Source of the DNA: an uncultured Flavobacteriales bacterium
GTDB lineage: Bacteria > Bacteroidota > Bacteroidia > Flavobacteriales > Flavobacteriaceae
Assembly (NCBI GenBank): GCA_913058295.1
Contig: CAJXRD010000005.1
Location: 41,527-105,526, forward strand
Direction of reading: 5' to 3'
DNA length: 64,000 nucleotides
Shown here: piece after piece, positions 35,033-43,854 of the stretch
How positions within the stretch are numbered: the first letter of the stretch is position 1
Layout: the number at the start of each line of letters is the position of its first letter
Notes under the pieces: generated by a model
What the model saw: only the letters and a program-made list of their open reading frames with translations
Database searches by the model: none
Told to the model about the DNA's origin: nothing
Program-made: the position numbers and the translations under genes

Positions 35033-35656
35033 ATGAAAACTATTCTTATACATCCTACTTACTTTCCTTCTATTGTTCAGATGGCAGCTATTGTACAAGC
35101 TAAAAATATTGTATTTGAAGTTTCTGGAAATTACCAAAAGCAAAGTTATCGAAGTCGAGCATATGTAGCACATAGCAATGGGAAGCTATTGCTTAGTATT
35201 CCTGTAAAACATTCGGAGGATGGTAAAAAATTAAAAACAAAAGAAGTACAAGTCGAAAATGCTTTTCCTTGGCAAATACAACATTGGAAATCCCTAGAAT
35301 CTGCTTATCGAACCTCTCCCTATTTTGAATATTATGAAGATGATTTAAAACCTTTGTTTTTTAATAAGGTAACTTCATTATTAGAATTCAATTTAAAAGT
35401 CTTTGATTTTATCTGTGAACTTTTAGATATTGATATCACTTATACTTTCACTGAAGAATACTTAAAAGAACCAACACAAACCGATTTGCGTTTTCTAGCA
35501 AATTCTAAACTAAAAAAAAATTATCAGTTAAAACCTTACTTTCAGGTTTTGGGTAGTAATTATGATTTTATACCGAATCTTTCTATTCTAGATTTACTTT
35601 TTAATGAAGGAACCAATGCCTTACAATATTTAGAGTCCCAACAAATAGATTTCTAA
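35033..35656 (+). CDS. WbqC family protein
   Basis: The 207-residue protein starts with HPTYFPSIVQMAAI, has the central FEVSGNYQKQSYRSRAYVA, and a PWQIQHWKSLESAYRTSPYF block, as in the WbqC family linked to surface polysaccharide synthesis and to dTDP-sugar aminoacylation. The exact reaction is unproven. It closes the parA to wbqC operon and converges with the EEP nuclease gene. Confidence 0.85.
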   Translation: MKTILIHPTYFPSIVQMAAIVQAKNIVFEVSGNYQKQSYRSRAYVAHSNGKLLLSIPVKHSEDGKKLKTKEVQVENAFPWQIQHWKSLESAYRTSPYFEYYEDDLKPLFFNKVTSLLEFNLKVFDFICELLDIDITYTFTEEYLKEPTQTDLRFLANSKLKKNYQLKPYFQVLGSNYDFIPNLSILDLLFNEGTNALQYLESQQIDF

Positions 35657-35663
35657 AACAATA

Positions 35664-36689
35664 CTACCATTCTACTGTTGTACTAATTGGGTAATGGTCT
35701 GAAAAGGTAGTTTTAATGTTTTCAAAAGAAAGCACATTTAAATCTTCCGATGCCAAAATATAATCGATTCTTGTTGGGAAGGAATCAAATAAATAGGTAG
35801 TTCCTAAACCATTTCCTTTTTCAGTAAAAGCATCCTTTAAATTATTAGTCAATTTATGATACACATAAGAAAATGGAGTATTATTAAAATCTCCACATAA
35901 CAACACAGGGTATTTAGAATTCTTTTGATGCTTTTTAATTATTTCCGCTTGTTCTTGTTGCATTTTAAAAGCATTCGATGTTCTTTTAATAAACTTCTCT
36001 TTATCCCCTTCCTGCAATGAACTTATGCTAGGTGTAATACCTAAGGACTGTAAATGCAAATTATAAACCCGAATAGTATCCTTATTTTTTATAATATCTA
36101 CATATAAAGCATTATTACCTGTATTTTTAAAATCGAAAGTCCCTTTATTTATAAATGGATATTTTGATAAAATAGCATGACCTAATTTCTCGCTATTTCT
36201 AAAATATATAAACTGATAAGGATATGCTGAAAAATCTACTGCATTATCGGCATAATATTCTTGAATACAAATAATATCTGGTTGCTGAGAACTTAAAATT
36301 TCTGAAAACTTTTTTGCAACAATTTCCGGTTGAGGGTTATCTTCATAGCCATTAAACAAATGCACATTATAAGATAATACCCTAAGAGATTTTTCTGAGT
36401 TATAATTCTTACTTTCAGAAGAAAATTGGAAAAAAGAACCGAAATGAAAGTGAGCAATAATCAAAACAATTAAAGAGATCACAATTTTCCGTTTCAATTT
36501 AACCAACCAATAAATAACAAACAAAAGATTTAGTATAAGCAAAGGAAAAACTGCTAAACTCAATAAAGAAATTGTAGGAAAGCTTTTAGGGGGTACATAT
36601 GGAAGTATAAACGAAAATACTAGCAGAAATACAACCACTAGGTTGATCCAGTATAAAATTCTATTAAAAAGCCCCAACTTTTTTTTCAA
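35664..36689 (-). CDS. endonuclease/exonuclease/phosphatase family membrane protein
   Basis: The 341-residue protein has three N-terminal membrane segments (to about residue 95) and an EEP catalytic domain: LRVLSYNVHLF, DIICIQEYY, HAILSKYPF, VYNLHLQS, LLCGDFNNTPFSYVY and the final FSDHYPI. Metal-binding Asn, Glu, Asp and His are all present. Substrates range from nucleic acids to phospholipids; the membrane anchor suggests a periplasmic role. It follows the rhomboid gene closely (12 bases). Confidence 0.88.
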   Translation of the reverse strand: MKKKLGLFNRILYWINLVVVFLLVFSFILPYVPPKSFPTISLLSLAVFPLLILNLLFVIYWLVKLKRKIVISLIVLIIAHFHFGSFFQFSSESKNYNSEKSLRVLSYNVHLFNGYEDNPQPEIVAKKFSEILSSQQPDIICIQEYYADNAVDFSAYPYQFIYFRNSEKLGHAILSKYPFINKGTFDFKNTGNNALYVDIIKNKDTIRVYNLHLQSLGITPSISSLQEGDKEKFIKRTSNAFKMQQEQAEIIKKHQKNSKYPVLLCGDFNNTPFSYVYHKLTNNLKDAFTEKGNGLGTTYLFDSFPTRIDYILASEDLNVLSFENIKTTFSDHYPISTTVEW

Positions 36690-36701
36690 ATCTATCTCTT
36701 G

Positions 36702-37577
36702 TTAATTATCCTTTCCGGCTTTAAAAAGAAAATCCTTTTCTGCCTTCGTTAAACTTTCATAACCACTTTTTCCTATTTTATCTAAAATCGCATCAATCTT
36801 TTTCTGATGCTCTACTTGTGCGGAGTTTTTAGATGCTTTAGCTGTAGTTTTATGCTTAGTTCTATGTACTTTTTTAAAAGGCCTCTTGTGCTTTGGTTTA
36901 AATTGATTTAAAAACCAATCTATTATATTTTCAAACCAAATGCCAATATCATTTCCTTTTGCCAATTGTCTGGCATAAACATATCCAAATAAAGCACCAC
37001 CCAAATGAGCTATTAAACCACCAGCATTTCCTGAAGAAGGCAATTGTATCAAATCAAACAACACCACAAAAAGTCCGATTTGCCATAGTTTAATTTTAAA
37101 CATGAAAATTCGAACAACAGTATTAGGAGTATATACTGCAATAAATATCATGATAGCTCTTACTGCAGCCGAAGCCCCTAAAAGCCCTCCATACTGTCCA
37201 TTAAATACAGGAAATAGATTGTATGACAATACATATAAGAGTCCTCCACTAATAGCTCCTAATAAGTAAATGGTCATAAATCGTTTTGTACTAAACAAAT
37301 TGATTACATAAGTACCAAACCAATATAAAATATACATATTCCAGAACACATGCCAAAAACTAAAATGCAAAAAACTATAAGTAATTAGAGACCAAGGCTG
37401 CGTTAATAGAGAGAAAAAATCGTTTGGCAATACCAACCAAGCTGTTAAATCTCCAGGAGGTATTTTAAAAAAGAAAGAACTTAAAAAAACCAATAAAAAT
37501 ATAATTGTATTAATTACAATAAGCTTTAATACAATATTGGCTTGTTTAAATTGGTATGTTAGGTTGTTTGTATCCAA
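36702..37577 (-). CDS. rhomboid intramembrane serine protease with C-terminal DUF6576
   Basis: The 291-residue protein has six membrane segments, the FHVFWNMYILYWFG helix, the Ser motif GASAAVRAI and the His helix LIAHLGGALFGYVYA. The usual GxSG is GxSA here. The cytoplasmic tail is basic and ends with KIGKSGYESLTKAEKDFLF, a DUF6576 module. It is expected to cut membrane substrates. A second rhomboid lies 106 bases upstream on the same strand, with a heptamer repeat in between. Confidence 0.88.
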   Translation of the reverse strand: MDTNNLTYQFKQANIVLKLIVINTIIFLLVFLSSFFFKIPPGDLTAWLVLPNDFFSLLTQPWSLITYSFLHFSFWHVFWNMYILYWFGTYVINLFSTKRFMTIYLLGAISGGLLYVLSYNLFPVFNGQYGGLLGASAAVRAIMIFIAVYTPNTVVRIFMFKIKLWQIGLFVVLFDLIQLPSSGNAGGLIAHLGGALFGYVYARQLAKGNDIGIWFENIIDWFLNQFKPKHKRPFKKVHRTKHKTTAKASKNSAQVEHQKKIDAILDKIGKSGYESLTKAEKDFLFKAGKDN

Positions 37578-37592
37578 TACTTTTTTGTTATT

Positions 37593-37620
37593 GAGGCTCT
37601 TCGCTATGCTCAGAGTGACA
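37593..37620. repeat. dispersed palindromic repeat, copy E (one arm)
   Basis: GAGGCTCTTCGCTATGC followed by TCAGAGTGACA corresponds to a mutated right arm of the family seen at 11.1-11.8 kb. It lies 16 bases upstream of the first rhomboid ORF's start. Confidence 0.55.
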
Positions 37621-37631
37621 TTTATATTCTC

Positions 37632-37673
37632 TTTTCACTATTCACTTTTCACTTTTCACTTTTCACTTTTCAC
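37632..37673. repeat. tandem heptamer repeat (TTTTCAC)6
   Basis: Six head-to-tail 7-bp units lie between the two rhomboid genes; the second unit is TATTCAC and the others are TTTTCAC. Copy-number change would alter the distance between promoter elements and the downstream rhomboid gene on the minus strand. Confidence 0.9.
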
Positions 37674-37683
37674 TTATATAAAA

Positions 37684-38418
37684 TCAATTCCAACGATGAG
37701 AATCAAAACTATTCTTTTTCCAATACCAAGACATTATAAAACCAAATAATGCACCTCCTAAATGTGCAAAATGTGCAATTCCTGTACCGGCTCCAGAGAT
37801 TCCGAAAAACAAATCACCAGCTAGTATTAAGGGTATAAAGTATTTTGCTTTAATAGGAACTGGGAAAAACATTAACATCAATTCAGAATTTGGAAACATC
37901 ATCCCAAATGCTACAAGAATTCCATATATGGCACCTGAAGCGCCAACTGCAGGAGTATTAAAAGAGTTATATGCAGATTGTATCACCTCTACAGAAACCG
38001 TATTTAATATACCAGAGTTATATTGTCCTGTTGTAAACAAGCTTGATATATCTGCTTGACTCATTCCAGCATTAAAAAGAATATCTGTAGCAGATTCTAC
38101 CTGATAATAATTTACTAAAGTATGTATCAATGCCGCTCCGAATCCAGCTGAAAAGTAAAAAAACAAGAATTTATTTCGTCCCCATATCTGTTCTAAGGGA
38201 GAACCAAAAGCCCAAAGAGCATACATATTAAATAAGATATGCATAATCCCTCCATGCATAAACATATGCGTTAAAGGCTGCCATAATTGAAAATTAGGAT
38301 TTTTGAAAAAATATAATGAAAACAACCTATAGGCTGTTTCACCTAACATTTGTGTTCCTATAAAAAAGATAACATTAACTATGATTAATGCTTTTATAGT
38401 TTCTGAAATTCTTCCCAT
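37684..38418 (-). CDS. rhomboid family intramembrane serine protease
   Basis: The 244-residue protein has six membrane segments with MHGGIMHILFNMYALWAFG, the canonical serine motif VGASGAIYGILVAFG and the His motif HFAHLGGALFGFIM. The catalytic Ser and His are both present. It lacks the C-terminal extension of its neighbour. It begins immediately after the mutL stop codon with no spacer, so mutL and both rhomboids probably form one transcription unit. Confidence 0.92.
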   Translation of the reverse strand: MGRISETIKALIIVNVIFFIGTQMLGETAYRLFSLYFFKNPNFQLWQPLTHMFMHGGIMHILFNMYALWAFGSPLEQIWGRNKFLFFYFSAGFGAALIHTLVNYYQVESATDILFNAGMSQADISSLFTTGQYNSGILNTVSVEVIQSAYNSFNTPAVGASGAIYGILVAFGMMFPNSELMLMFFPVPIKAKYFIPLILAGDLFFGISGAGTGIAHFAHLGGALFGFIMSWYWKKNSFDSHRWN

Positions 38419-40302
38419 TTATTTAAATTTTTTATCTAAATCTGACACATCTAAGGTCATTAGTACAGGTTTATTTGTTGGTGATATAGTAGGTTCCTTA
38501 CAGGCAAAAAGTTGATGAATTAAATGTTCTTGCTCTTCTAAAGTTAAAGCTGTTCCTGTTTTAACTGCCAAACTTTTCGCTAAAGACTTAACTAACAAAT
38601 CATTTTGACTAAAACCAGCTTCAGGCAATTCGTTTTTAATATCACTTATTAATTGCTCTAATACATTTTTAATTTCACTTTCCTTAACGGAGACTGGTAT
38701 TCCACTAATTTCTACCTCCTCTTTTCCAAACACAGAAAAACCAAAGCCTGTATGTTCTAATTGCTCTTGTATGTTTTTTATTAGCTCAATATCCAAAGTT
38801 GAGAATTGTAATTGAAGTGGAAATAAAAGTTGCTGACTAATTGCTTCTTTTACAGTAATATTTTTTAATAAGCTTTCATACAAAACTCTTTGATGCGCCA
38901 AATTTTGATGAATTACCATCAAGCCACTTTTAATAGGGCTGATAATGTATTTATTCTGAAGTTGGAAAGTGATATCACTAGGTGCATTGCTTTCTGCTTC
39001 AAAAAAACTTCCTGTCAGCTCTTCACTTTCAAATTCTATAGATGCAACATCCAGTTGACTTTCTTCATTTTTTAAGCCCACATACATTGCCTCCCAAGAT
39101 GTATTTGTAGCAGAATTCGCCTGTCTTGAAACATATCCTTTAGATGGATTATCCTGTTGAATAGAAAATTTTGAACCACTAAACTTGGTTTCTCTTTCAA
39201 ATGGATTAAAATTTCTATCTACCTCAATAGTAGGTGCCACCGGACTTTTTTTATCGTATTCATAAGGAGTATCTAAATCTGAATCCTTCTTAAAATCTAA
39301 AACTGGAGCAATACTAAACTGCCCCAAGCTATGTTTTACAGTTGCTCTAAGCATTGCATAAATAGAATGCTCATCATCAAATTTAATTTCAGTTTTCGTT
39401 GGATGAATATTAATATCGATAGACTTCGTATCTACTTCTAAAAACAAGAAATAACCAGGATGGGCCCCTTCTTTAATCAAGCCATCGAAGGCAGAAAGTA
39501 TGGCATGGTGCAAATAATGACTTTTAATATACCTGTCGTTTACAAAAAAGAACTGTTCTCCTCTACTCTTCTTAGCAAATTGAGGTTTTACAACAAAACC
39601 ATCCACTTTTACAATATCTGTTTCTTCTGAAACAGGGACTAATTTTTCATTGGTCTTTGCTCCAAAAATGTTTACAATTCGCTGTCTAATATTGGAAGAC
39701 GGAAGGTTAAAAACAGGAGCCCCATTATTTAACATTATAAACTCTATCTGAGGATGTGCTAATGCTACTCTATGAAATTCATCTATGATATGACGTGTCT
39801 CTACAGAATTACTCTTTAAAAAATTCCTACGAGCAGGAATATTATAAAAAAGATTCTTTACTGATATTGTTGTACCCGTTGTTACTACGACTGCCTCTTG
39901 CGAGGTAACTTCACTTCCCTCAATGCTTATTTCTGTACCAATTTCTAAATCTTCTGTTTTGGTTTTTAACTCTACATGGGCAATCGCTGCTATAGATGCC
40001 AAAGCTTCTCCTCTAAACCCTTTGGTATGTAACTTAAATAAATCTTCGGCTGCACGTATTTTTGAAGTCGCATGACGCTCAAAACTTAAGCGTGCATCTG
40101 TGGTACTCATTCCCATTCCATTATCAATAACCTGAACCAATGTTTTACCAGCATCTTTAATAACTAGTTTTATAGTAGTTGCTTTAGCATCTATTGCATT
40201 TTCTAGCAACTCTTTTACAACAGAAGCTGGGCGTTGTACAACTTCTCCAGCGGCAATCTGATTGGCTACATGATCTGGTAATAATTGAATGATATCTGCC
40301 AT
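38419..40302 (-). CDS. mutL: DNA mismatch repair protein MutL
   Basis: The 627-residue protein has the GHKL ATPase core at its N-terminus (IAAGEVVQRPASVVKELLEN, DNGMGM, FERHATSKI, TKGFRGEALASI). Its C-terminal dimerisation domain includes MVIHQNLAHQRVLYE. In endonuclease-proficient MutL this site reads DQHAxxExxxxE; here Asp, His, Ala and the first Glu are changed (HQNLAHQ). The start MADIIQLLP at 40302 follows the family; 12 more residues upstream are in frame but not conserved. Four bases separate it from the upstream gene. Confidence 0.93.
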   Translation of the reverse strand: MADIIQLLPDHVANQIAAGEVVQRPASVVKELLENAIDAKATTIKLVIKDAGKTLVQVIDNGMGMSTTDARLSFERHATSKIRAAEDLFKLHTKGFRGEALASIAAIAHVELKTKTEDLEIGTEISIEGSEVTSQEAVVVTTGTTISVKNLFYNIPARRNFLKSNSVETRHIIDEFHRVALAHPQIEFIMLNNGAPVFNLPSSNIRQRIVNIFGAKTNEKLVPVSEETDIVKVDGFVVKPQFAKKSRGEQFFFVNDRYIKSHYLHHAILSAFDGLIKEGAHPGYFLFLEVDTKSIDINIHPTKTEIKFDDEHSIYAMLRATVKHSLGQFSIAPVLDFKKDSDLDTPYEYDKKSPVAPTIEVDRNFNPFERETKFSGSKFSIQQDNPSKGYVSRQANSATNTSWEAMYVGLKNEESQLDVASIEFESEELTGSFFEAESNAPSDITFQLQNKYIISPIKSGLMVIHQNLAHQRVLYESLLKNITVKEAISQQLLFPLQLQFSTLDIELIKNIQEQLEHTGFGFSVFGKEEVEISGIPVSVKESEIKNVLEQLISDIKNELPEAGFSQNDLLVKSLAKSLAVKTGTALTLEEQEHLIHQLFACKEPTISPTNKPVLMTLDVSDLDKKFK

Positions 40303-40306
40303 TATA

Positions 40307-40591
40307 CTATTTGAAAAAAATTGACAAATCGAATTCAATGATGAAAAGGAAAATAAGAATGAAAATAGAGAAAATAAGTAGTACTATTTTATTTGATCTT
40401 TTATCTGATGAAGTTTTAAGTTCTTCCAAAACTGCAGTAAACTTTGATTTTAAGCCATTTTTAGATCCAACTGTAGTTCTAAATTTATCAAATTTATGCT
40501 CTATTTGATACGGGTTTCCTTCCCCATTATCATTAAAATAACGTGGTTCGTATCCATATTTTTTATTCTTTCGAGATTTTAGCATTCCCAT
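40307..40591 (-). CDS. conserved flavobacterial protein upstream of mutL
   Basis: The 94-residue protein starts MGMLKSRKNKKYGYEPRYF, with a basic N-terminus and a C-terminal membrane segment (IVLLIFSIFILIFLFII). It is a family found next to mutL and sometimes annotated 'riboflavin synthase subunit beta', a name with no support in the sequence. It is probably a tail-anchored inner-membrane protein of unknown role. It is four bases upstream of mutL. A -7 box lies five bases before its start. Confidence 0.75.
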   Translation of the reverse strand: MGMLKSRKNKKYGYEPRYFNDNGEGNPYQIEHKFDKFRTTVGSKNGLKSKFTAVLEELKTSSDKRSNKIVLLIFSIFILIFLFIIEFDLSIFFK

Positions 40592-40595
40592 AAAT

Positions 40596-40603
40596 CAAAT
40601 GTA
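40596..40603 (-). promoter_or_regulatory. -7 box of the mutL operon
   Basis: On the minus strand TACATTTG, a perfect TAnnTTTG, ends four bases before the ATG, so the transcript would be nearly leaderless. Confidence 0.4.
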
Positions 40604-40686
40604 CTTAATTTAGATTAGTTTTTTAAAGGTTTTAACAGCCTTAGTATTAACAAATGTTATACCATTAGTAATTTTTGCTATAAAGA

Positions 40687-43128
40687 TTAATTAGCCCTTG
40701 TATCGAGTGTATTTAATACAAATCGCAGTTCTGAATAAGAATATTTGTTATCTACTTTATTTTTTAAATCAGTCAGGCCTTCAAATTTGACACTTTGAAT
40801 ACTCTTTTTAATCTCCCTATATTTTTTTTCTGAAATAATGTCGAATATAGATACTTCTCCAGTTTCTATAAATGAAGACAAATGAACTTCGATGGTTCCA
40901 ATTACTAAATCTCTTTTTAATGCTATATCAGAAATAGTCATCCCCTTTTTAAACATTTCAAGGCTTACCAACTTTGTATTTTTTTTTTTTGGTTTTGTCT
41001 CTTCTACTTTAGTTTCTTTAATCTCAATATTATTTTCATCTGCATATTCATTAATGATTTCAAGAATTTCCTTACCATATTTTTCTATCCTCACTTTACC
41101 CATACCATTAACAACTTTTAATTGTTTTTTGTTTAGGGGGAGCATTTCACACATTTCATAAAGCGATCGTTGTGTAAATATTTGATAATGCGCAAGGTCT
41201 TCTTCAGTAGCGATTATGCTTCTTAAATTCCTAAGAGCATCAAATAATAAAGGATGGTCTGTTGTAGCTTTAAATTCCTTTTTTTCCTTTACTTTTTCTG
41301 TTTTCTCTGCTTTATTTAATATTGCTTTCGCTCTTAATTTCAAATATTCCTCTATGGAAAACTCATCTACCAAACCCTGTAAACAGTATAATTTATTTGC
41401 AATAATTGCTTCCATAGATTCCAAATGCCTTTCAAAATCTTTTTTTAGGAATTTATCTTCTGTTGAAAATGTGATAGCTACAAATGGCTCTTTAATTTTC
41501 TCCTTTGTATGTTGGATATAATAGACAATTGCTTTTTTAATTCTTTCCTGAATAATAGTATCTTTTTCGGGAGAAGTAATGTTTTTTGACAAGTCGATTA
41601 ATTGGCTTTTAAAACCAGCATTTACCTTTAGAAGACTAAGTATTCCCTCATCTTTTAATTGTTCTAGAGGTGCAATTATATTTCCTTCAAAACTGTTTTT
41701 ATTGGTATAATAAATATCGATAAGTCTATTTATGGGAAATAATAAAATGTAGTAGTTTAATAATTCTTCTATTAAATTTAATTGAAAGGTTTTTTGGGAT
41801 TGATTCAATATGATTTCATCCGGTTGATTTTCAGTAACATTATCATTAAATACAATAACTCTGTTATCTGTAATAATACTTTCATTATTTATAGGACTCA
41901 TTAACACCAGCCCTTCTAATGTCTTACACCTACTTAAAGCAACATATGTTTGTCCGTGAGCAAAAGAAGATTTTGCATCAATAATTGCTCTTTCAAAAGT
42001 AAGCCCCTGACTCTTATGAATAGTTATTGCCCAAGCAAGTCTCAATGGAATCTGAGTAAAAGAACCGATTATATTTTCTGAAATCTCTTTTGTGTCTGGA
42101 TGAATGGTATAATTAACATTATCCCATTTTTCAGCAGTTATTAATATATTTTCTGAATCATTAGGGCACTGAACAGTAACTTGATCTCTGTTCAATGAAA
42201 TGATTTTTCCAATCTTACCGTTATAATATCTTTTCTCAGGACTGCTATCGTTTTTAATAAACATCACTTGTGCACCAACCTTAAGTTTTAATTCTTCAAG
42301 GGTTGGATAAGAATACTCTTGAAATTTGCCGTCAATATCCGCTTGAAATCTTTGAGACTTAACTTCAAGTTTATTTAATTCAATTTCATTTATAGTATTG
42401 GCACGATGATTATGAGTAGTAAGGGTAATATATCCTTCTTCATTTTTAGGTGAAAAATTTGGGATATACCTATTGTTTAATTCTTTAGCTGATTTTTCTG
42501 AAAGCTTATTATTTCGTATTTCGTTTAGTATTTCAATAAATTTCTGATTGTCTTGTCTATAAATATGCTTCAACTCAATACTTATAGCATTTGATTCGTT
42601 AAAAGCATGGCTACTAAAAAAATAGGGCGTTTTATAATGTGGTCTTAACATTTCCCATTCATTGTCTTTAACAACGGGAGATAGCTGTTGTAAATCTCCA
42701 ATCATTAAAACCTGGACACCTCCAAAAACTTTATTTCTATCCTTATAGCGTCTTAAAACTTGATCAATACCATCTAATAAATCGACCCGAACCATACTAA
42801 TCTCATCAATTATTAATAAATCTAAAGATTTAATAATATTGATTTTTAATTTACTGAATCTAAATTGAGATTTTGAATTGTTCGAAAAAGTGGAACCTGG
42901 TATAATAGGTCCAAAGGGTACCTGAAAAAAAGAATGTATGGTAACACCTTTTGCATTAATAGCAGCAACACCTGTTGGCGCTACAACAACCAATCTTTTT
43001 AATGAATTTAATTTTAAATTGTGTAAAAATGTGGTTTTCCCTGTACCTGCCTTTCCTGTTAAAAAAATATTTCTATCAGTTTTTTCAACAAAATCCCATG
43101 CTAGATTAAGCTCTAGATTTTTTTGCAT
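40687..43128 (-). CDS. Pif1-type helicase with HRDC and HTH C-terminal modules
   Basis: The 813-residue protein begins with a Pif1/RecD-like helicase: Walker A FLTGKAGTGKTTFL (about residues 18-31), VVAPTGVAAINAKGVTIHSF, LLIDEISMVRVDLLDG, GDLQQLSPVV, and later WAITIHKSQGLTFERAIID and YVALSRCKTLEGL. A helical linker follows, then an HRDC-like domain (about 630-700) with LLPLNKKQLKVVNGMGKVR, then a helix-turn-helix (MFKKGMTISDIALKRDL) seen in RecQ-like proteins. It should unwind DNA 5' to 3'; the HRDC/HTH tail suggests structured DNA binding. It is monocistronic with a nearby -7 box. Confidence 0.88.
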   Translation of the reverse strand: MQKNLELNLAWDFVEKTDRNIFLTGKAGTGKTTFLHNLKLNSLKRLVVVAPTGVAAINAKGVTIHSFFQVPFGPIIPGSTFSNNSKSQFRFSKLKINIIKSLDLLIIDEISMVRVDLLDGIDQVLRRYKDRNKVFGGVQVLMIGDLQQLSPVVKDNEWEMLRPHYKTPYFFSSHAFNESNAISIELKHIYRQDNQKFIEILNEIRNNKLSEKSAKELNNRYIPNFSPKNEEGYITLTTHNHRANTINEIELNKLEVKSQRFQADIDGKFQEYSYPTLEELKLKVGAQVMFIKNDSSPEKRYYNGKIGKIISLNRDQVTVQCPNDSENILITAEKWDNVNYTIHPDTKEISENIIGSFTQIPLRLAWAITIHKSQGLTFERAIIDAKSSFAHGQTYVALSRCKTLEGLVLMSPINNESIITDNRVIVFNDNVTENQPDEIILNQSQKTFQLNLIEELLNYYILLFPINRLIDIYYTNKNSFEGNIIAPLEQLKDEGILSLLKVNAGFKSQLIDLSKNITSPEKDTIIQERIKKAIVYYIQHTKEKIKEPFVAITFSTEDKFLKKDFERHLESMEAIIANKLYCLQGLVDEFSIEEYLKLRAKAILNKAEKTEKVKEKKEFKATTDHPLLFDALRNLRSIIATEEDLAHYQIFTQRSLYEMCEMLPLNKKQLKVVNGMGKVRIEKYGKEILEIINEYADENNIEIKETKVEETKPKKKNTKLVSLEMFKKGMTISDIALKRDLVIGTIEVHLSSFIETGEVSIFDIISEKKYREIKKSIQSVKFEGLTDLKNKVDNKYSYSELRFVLNTLDTRAN

Positions 43129-43162
43129 GATTTAAATATATTGAAGGGAGTTTTTCTAAAAC

Positions 43163-43170
43163 CAAAGGTA
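43163..43170 (-). promoter_or_regulatory. -7 box of the helicase promoter
   Basis: TACCTTTG on the minus strand, a perfect TAnnTTTG, 34 bases upstream of the helicase start. Confidence 0.45.
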
Positions 43171-43204
43171 CTAAATACCACTGATTTTTAAAAAATAATA
43201 AATA

Positions 43205-43702
43205 CTAAAACTTTGCATCTTTTCGCAATTGAGCCATTTTAATTGCTGCTATTGCTGCTTCGGTTCCTTTATTGCCGTGAATTCCTCCACTACGATCGAT
43301 AGCTTGTTGAAGGTTATTATCTGTAAGTACACAGAATATAACAGGAATATCGCTTTGAACATTTAAATCTTTTATTCCTTCAGAAGTTGCCTGACAAACA
43401 AAATCGAAATGTTTGGTTTCTCCTTCTATTACAGAACCTATTGCTATGACAGCATCCAGCATATCGAAGCTTTGTTGCATTTTTTTACAACCATAAACCA
43501 ATTCGAAACTACCTGGAACATTCCATCTAACAATATTTTCCTTTATTCCTCCACAATCCAAAAAGGCATCAAAAGCTCCTTGGAATAATCCTTCGGTAAT
43601 ATTAGGATTCCATTCAGAAACAACAATCCCAAACCGAAAATCTTTCGCGTTTGGGATTGTTGTTTTATCGTAAATGGATAAGTTTTTATTTTTTGTTGCC
43701 AT
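43205..43702 (-). CDS. ribH: 6,7-dimethyl-8-ribityllumazine synthase
   Basis: The 165-residue protein matches RibH: FGIVVSEWNPNITEGLFQGA near residue 24, VPGSFELVYGCKKM, AVIAIGSVIEGETKHFDFVC with the catalytic His of the last block, and NKGTEAAIAAIKM. It condenses ribitylaminouracil with dihydroxybutanone phosphate in riboflavin synthesis and forms icosahedral or pentameric shells. It follows the TPR gene on the same strand across 152 bp. Confidence 0.94.
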   Translation of the reverse strand: MATKNKNLSIYDKTTIPNAKDFRFGIVVSEWNPNITEGLFQGAFDAFLDCGGIKENIVRWNVPGSFELVYGCKKMQQSFDMLDAVIAIGSVIEGETKHFDFVCQATSEGIKDLNVQSDIPVIFCVLTDNNLQQAIDRSGGIHGNKGTEAAIAAIKMAQLRKDAKF

Positions 43703-43708
43703 AATATA

Positions 43709-43736
43709 AGTGCCTAAAGTTTTGAGTGTCTAAATT
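43709..43736. repeat. AGTGCCTAAA direct repeat upstream of ribH
   Basis: AGTGCCTAAA (43709-43718) and AGTGTCTAAA (43725-43734) repeat with a 16-bp period. Related degenerate copies are in the trxB-acs gap near 12.87 and 13.11 kb. Confidence 0.5.
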
Positions 43737-43854
43737 AATAAAATTAATTTCAAAATAAAATTCATCTTTAAACCACTTAGATAAATATTGAGAAAAATCA
43801 GTATCTCACATCACCTCTAGTGCACATTTAACTTAATTGCACTTTAAGTACTTT

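Noticed and set aside
37632..37673. CRISPR array
   Set aside because: The units are 7 bp and directly adjacent, without spacers, so this is a simple tandem repeat. No cas genes are in the window.
40307..40591. Riboflavin synthase beta subunit
   Set aside because: The name circulates for this family, but the protein has a C-terminal membrane segment and no lumazine synthase features; the real lumazine synthase is ribH at 43205-43702.
41216..41521. Plus-strand ORF inside the helicase gene
   Set aside because: It is antisense to a well-supported helicase, low in complexity and Ser/Phe rich, as expected for the shadow of a Lys/Glu-rich coding region.
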